Below, one piece after another: positions 63,101 through 64,000 of a stretch of DNA of 64,000 bases. Below the pieces are notes generated by a model, which was given only the letters and a program-made list of their open reading frames with translations, was not told the origin of the DNA and searched no databases. The first letter of the stretch is position 1, and each line of letters opens with the position of its first letter. The position numbers were made by a program, and so were the translations under genes. Origin of the DNA: Zopfochytrium polystomum. Taxonomy: Eukaryota; Chytridiomycota; Chytridiomycetes; Chytridiales; Chytridiaceae. The DNA lies in NCBI GenBank assembly GCA_025765615.1, contig JAIVFJ010000060.1, positions 264,259 to 328,258 of the forward strand, in the 5' to 3' direction.

Positions 63101-63878
63101 CATCAAAATTTACAACTCACGCCCCTATTCCTGTTTTTCATGTAAAGTACGCCACACTTGGGTCGTTGAGTGAATATTATCGAGACCCAGCTCACAAGAA
63201 CACACCGCTTCACGAACGAGTCCCGCTCCTGTTTCAAATTGCTTCAGGCATGACCTATCTTCACGATACTTTGGGCATCGTCCACAACGATCTCAAGAGC
63301 CCGAACGTACTCCTCACCCGGCTGGAACCGAGAGGACTTGTGGCAAAGATCACCGACTTTGGCCTCAGCAAGATAAAGGATGAGACCCGAAGCGCTACGA
63401 CCAACGCAAAGGTCGATGGATCGCTCCTCTGGATGGCCCCCGAGCTCCGGAGGATCCGCCCAAAGGTTTGGGTCCCGTCGTTGTATTTGTCCCAATGAGG
63501 CGTTGGCCCCTTTTTAACGCTTGGTTCGTTTTCATCTCGACCCCCACCTCCCCGTAGGTAACGCAGCGCAACGACGTCTTCTCCTTTGCAGTGCTGATGA
63601 CCGAAGTCGTTAGCTGGATTGGAGTGTACGGACGGCCGTGGGGCACGCACATGATCGCCGTGATCGACGCGTTGCGTGACGAGCACCAGCGCCAGGAGCT
63701 CCTGGACGAGCTCCAGACGGAAGTGTTCCGTTCTTCTGAAACCACCGTCGGAGCCGCTCTGTTTGGGCTCTTTCGGCGCTGCTGGGATTTCGACTGGGCC
63801 TCACGCCCCCGGTTTCGCGCGGTGTGCTTGGAGTTGACGGACTTGGAGCGCCGCTCGCTTATCTCCAGGAATGCCTGA
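60159..63878 (+). CDS. TIR-TIR-ankyrin-TIR-protein kinase receptor-like protein
   Basis: Eleven phase-consistent exons: 60159-60256, 60315-60483, 60543-60664, 60722-60868, 60927-61101, 61161-61282, 61334-62270, 62333-62645, 62728-63083, 63148-63465 and 63558-63878. They give 1025 residues. TIR1 (~23-130) opens with FDAFLSYS and has NCLLELRYA. TIR2 (~168-278) opens with FDAFLSYQ and has NCMFEMRYA. About four ankyrin repeats (~320-450) follow (SPLHLASQEGN, TPLHFASSKGY, TPLYLAAGNGH, KPLYVATENGH). TIR3 (~591-690) has ISYAWKDES, DFRIWLDVR and NCKKEIKYA, so a possible catalytic Glu is kept in all three. A TKL-like kinase completes the protein: LGDGSVGTV, VAVKTMK, VHNDLKSPNVLL (HND instead of HRD), ITDFGLSK and MAPEL. 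The kinase looks catalytically competent but non-RD. Sensing through ankyrin/TIR with kinase output is inferred. Introns of TIR1 and TIR2 coincide. Confidence 0.9.
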
Positions 63879-64000
63879 GCGAGCGAAAGGCGTGCTGTCC
63901 CTTTTGCGAAGCGGAATCGAAAAGCTCTCTCTCGCCCTCCCCCAACCGTCCTCCTTCAACGGTTCTTCGACCTCTAATGCCTTGGTCGTTGCGTGTCGAT

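Overview
The window is eukaryotic nuclear DNA. Its genes are GC-rich and split by short GT-AG introns (mostly 45-130 bp), and there are many long dinucleotide and homopolymer tracts. A fungal LEU2-type enzyme, a very large secreted chitin-binding (CBM19-like) protein, an alpha-arrestin-like adaptor and a CNBD2-like protein (a family tied to flagella in other eukaryotes) together suggest a flagellated, chytrid-type fungus. This assignment is inferred from gene content, not proven.

Layout. 0-1.6 kb: 3' part of a DUF4139 protein (+). 1.9-7.4 kb: a nine-exon NLR-like gene (-) encoding PB1-TIR-NACHT-WD40. 7.5-9.7 kb: a probable SAC3/GANP-family protein (-), divergent from an ER-type DnaJ (+, 10.0-12.5 kb). 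12.5-15.7 kb: mostly low-complexity DNA. 15.7-18.0 kb: a lower-GC transposon graveyard with a chromodomain remnant, a foldback element with ~400-bp inverted arms, and a copia-type reverse transcriptase remnant. 18.8-22.8 kb: a CKAP2-like gene (+). 23.0-24.5 kb: an APH/EcKinase-like gene and 25.1-27.8 kb: a double cNMP-binding-domain gene (both +), each with two single-base frame breaks. 28.4-37.8 kb: the giant CBM19 gene (-). 39.5-43.4 kb: arrestin-SH3-SHOCT-like gene (-). 45.5-47.4 kb: 3-isopropylmalate dehydrogenase (+). 47.9-59.4 kb: a second mobile region with a broken TIR fragment, a solo foldback arm, a decayed Helitron, an apparently intact five-exon transposase-like gene and an unknown multi-exon gene. 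60.2-63.9 kb: an eleven-exon gene (+) encoding TIR-TIR-ankyrin-TIR-protein kinase.

Three things stand out. Two receptor-like proteins, each combining TIR domains with signalling modules, lie at the two ends of the window and could belong to a fungal innate-immune or self/non-self system. The chitin-binding protein has 36 modules and 19 introns; all 19 are phase 1 and fall at the same point of the module, so it grew by duplication of an intron-bearing unit. The transposon islands contain a duplicated piece of the TIR receptor and copies of one foldback family, which suggests that mobile elements helped shuffle this locus.

Exon boundaries were derived by eye from GT/AG signals, phase consistency and domain continuity. 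Family names rest on motif recognition only.
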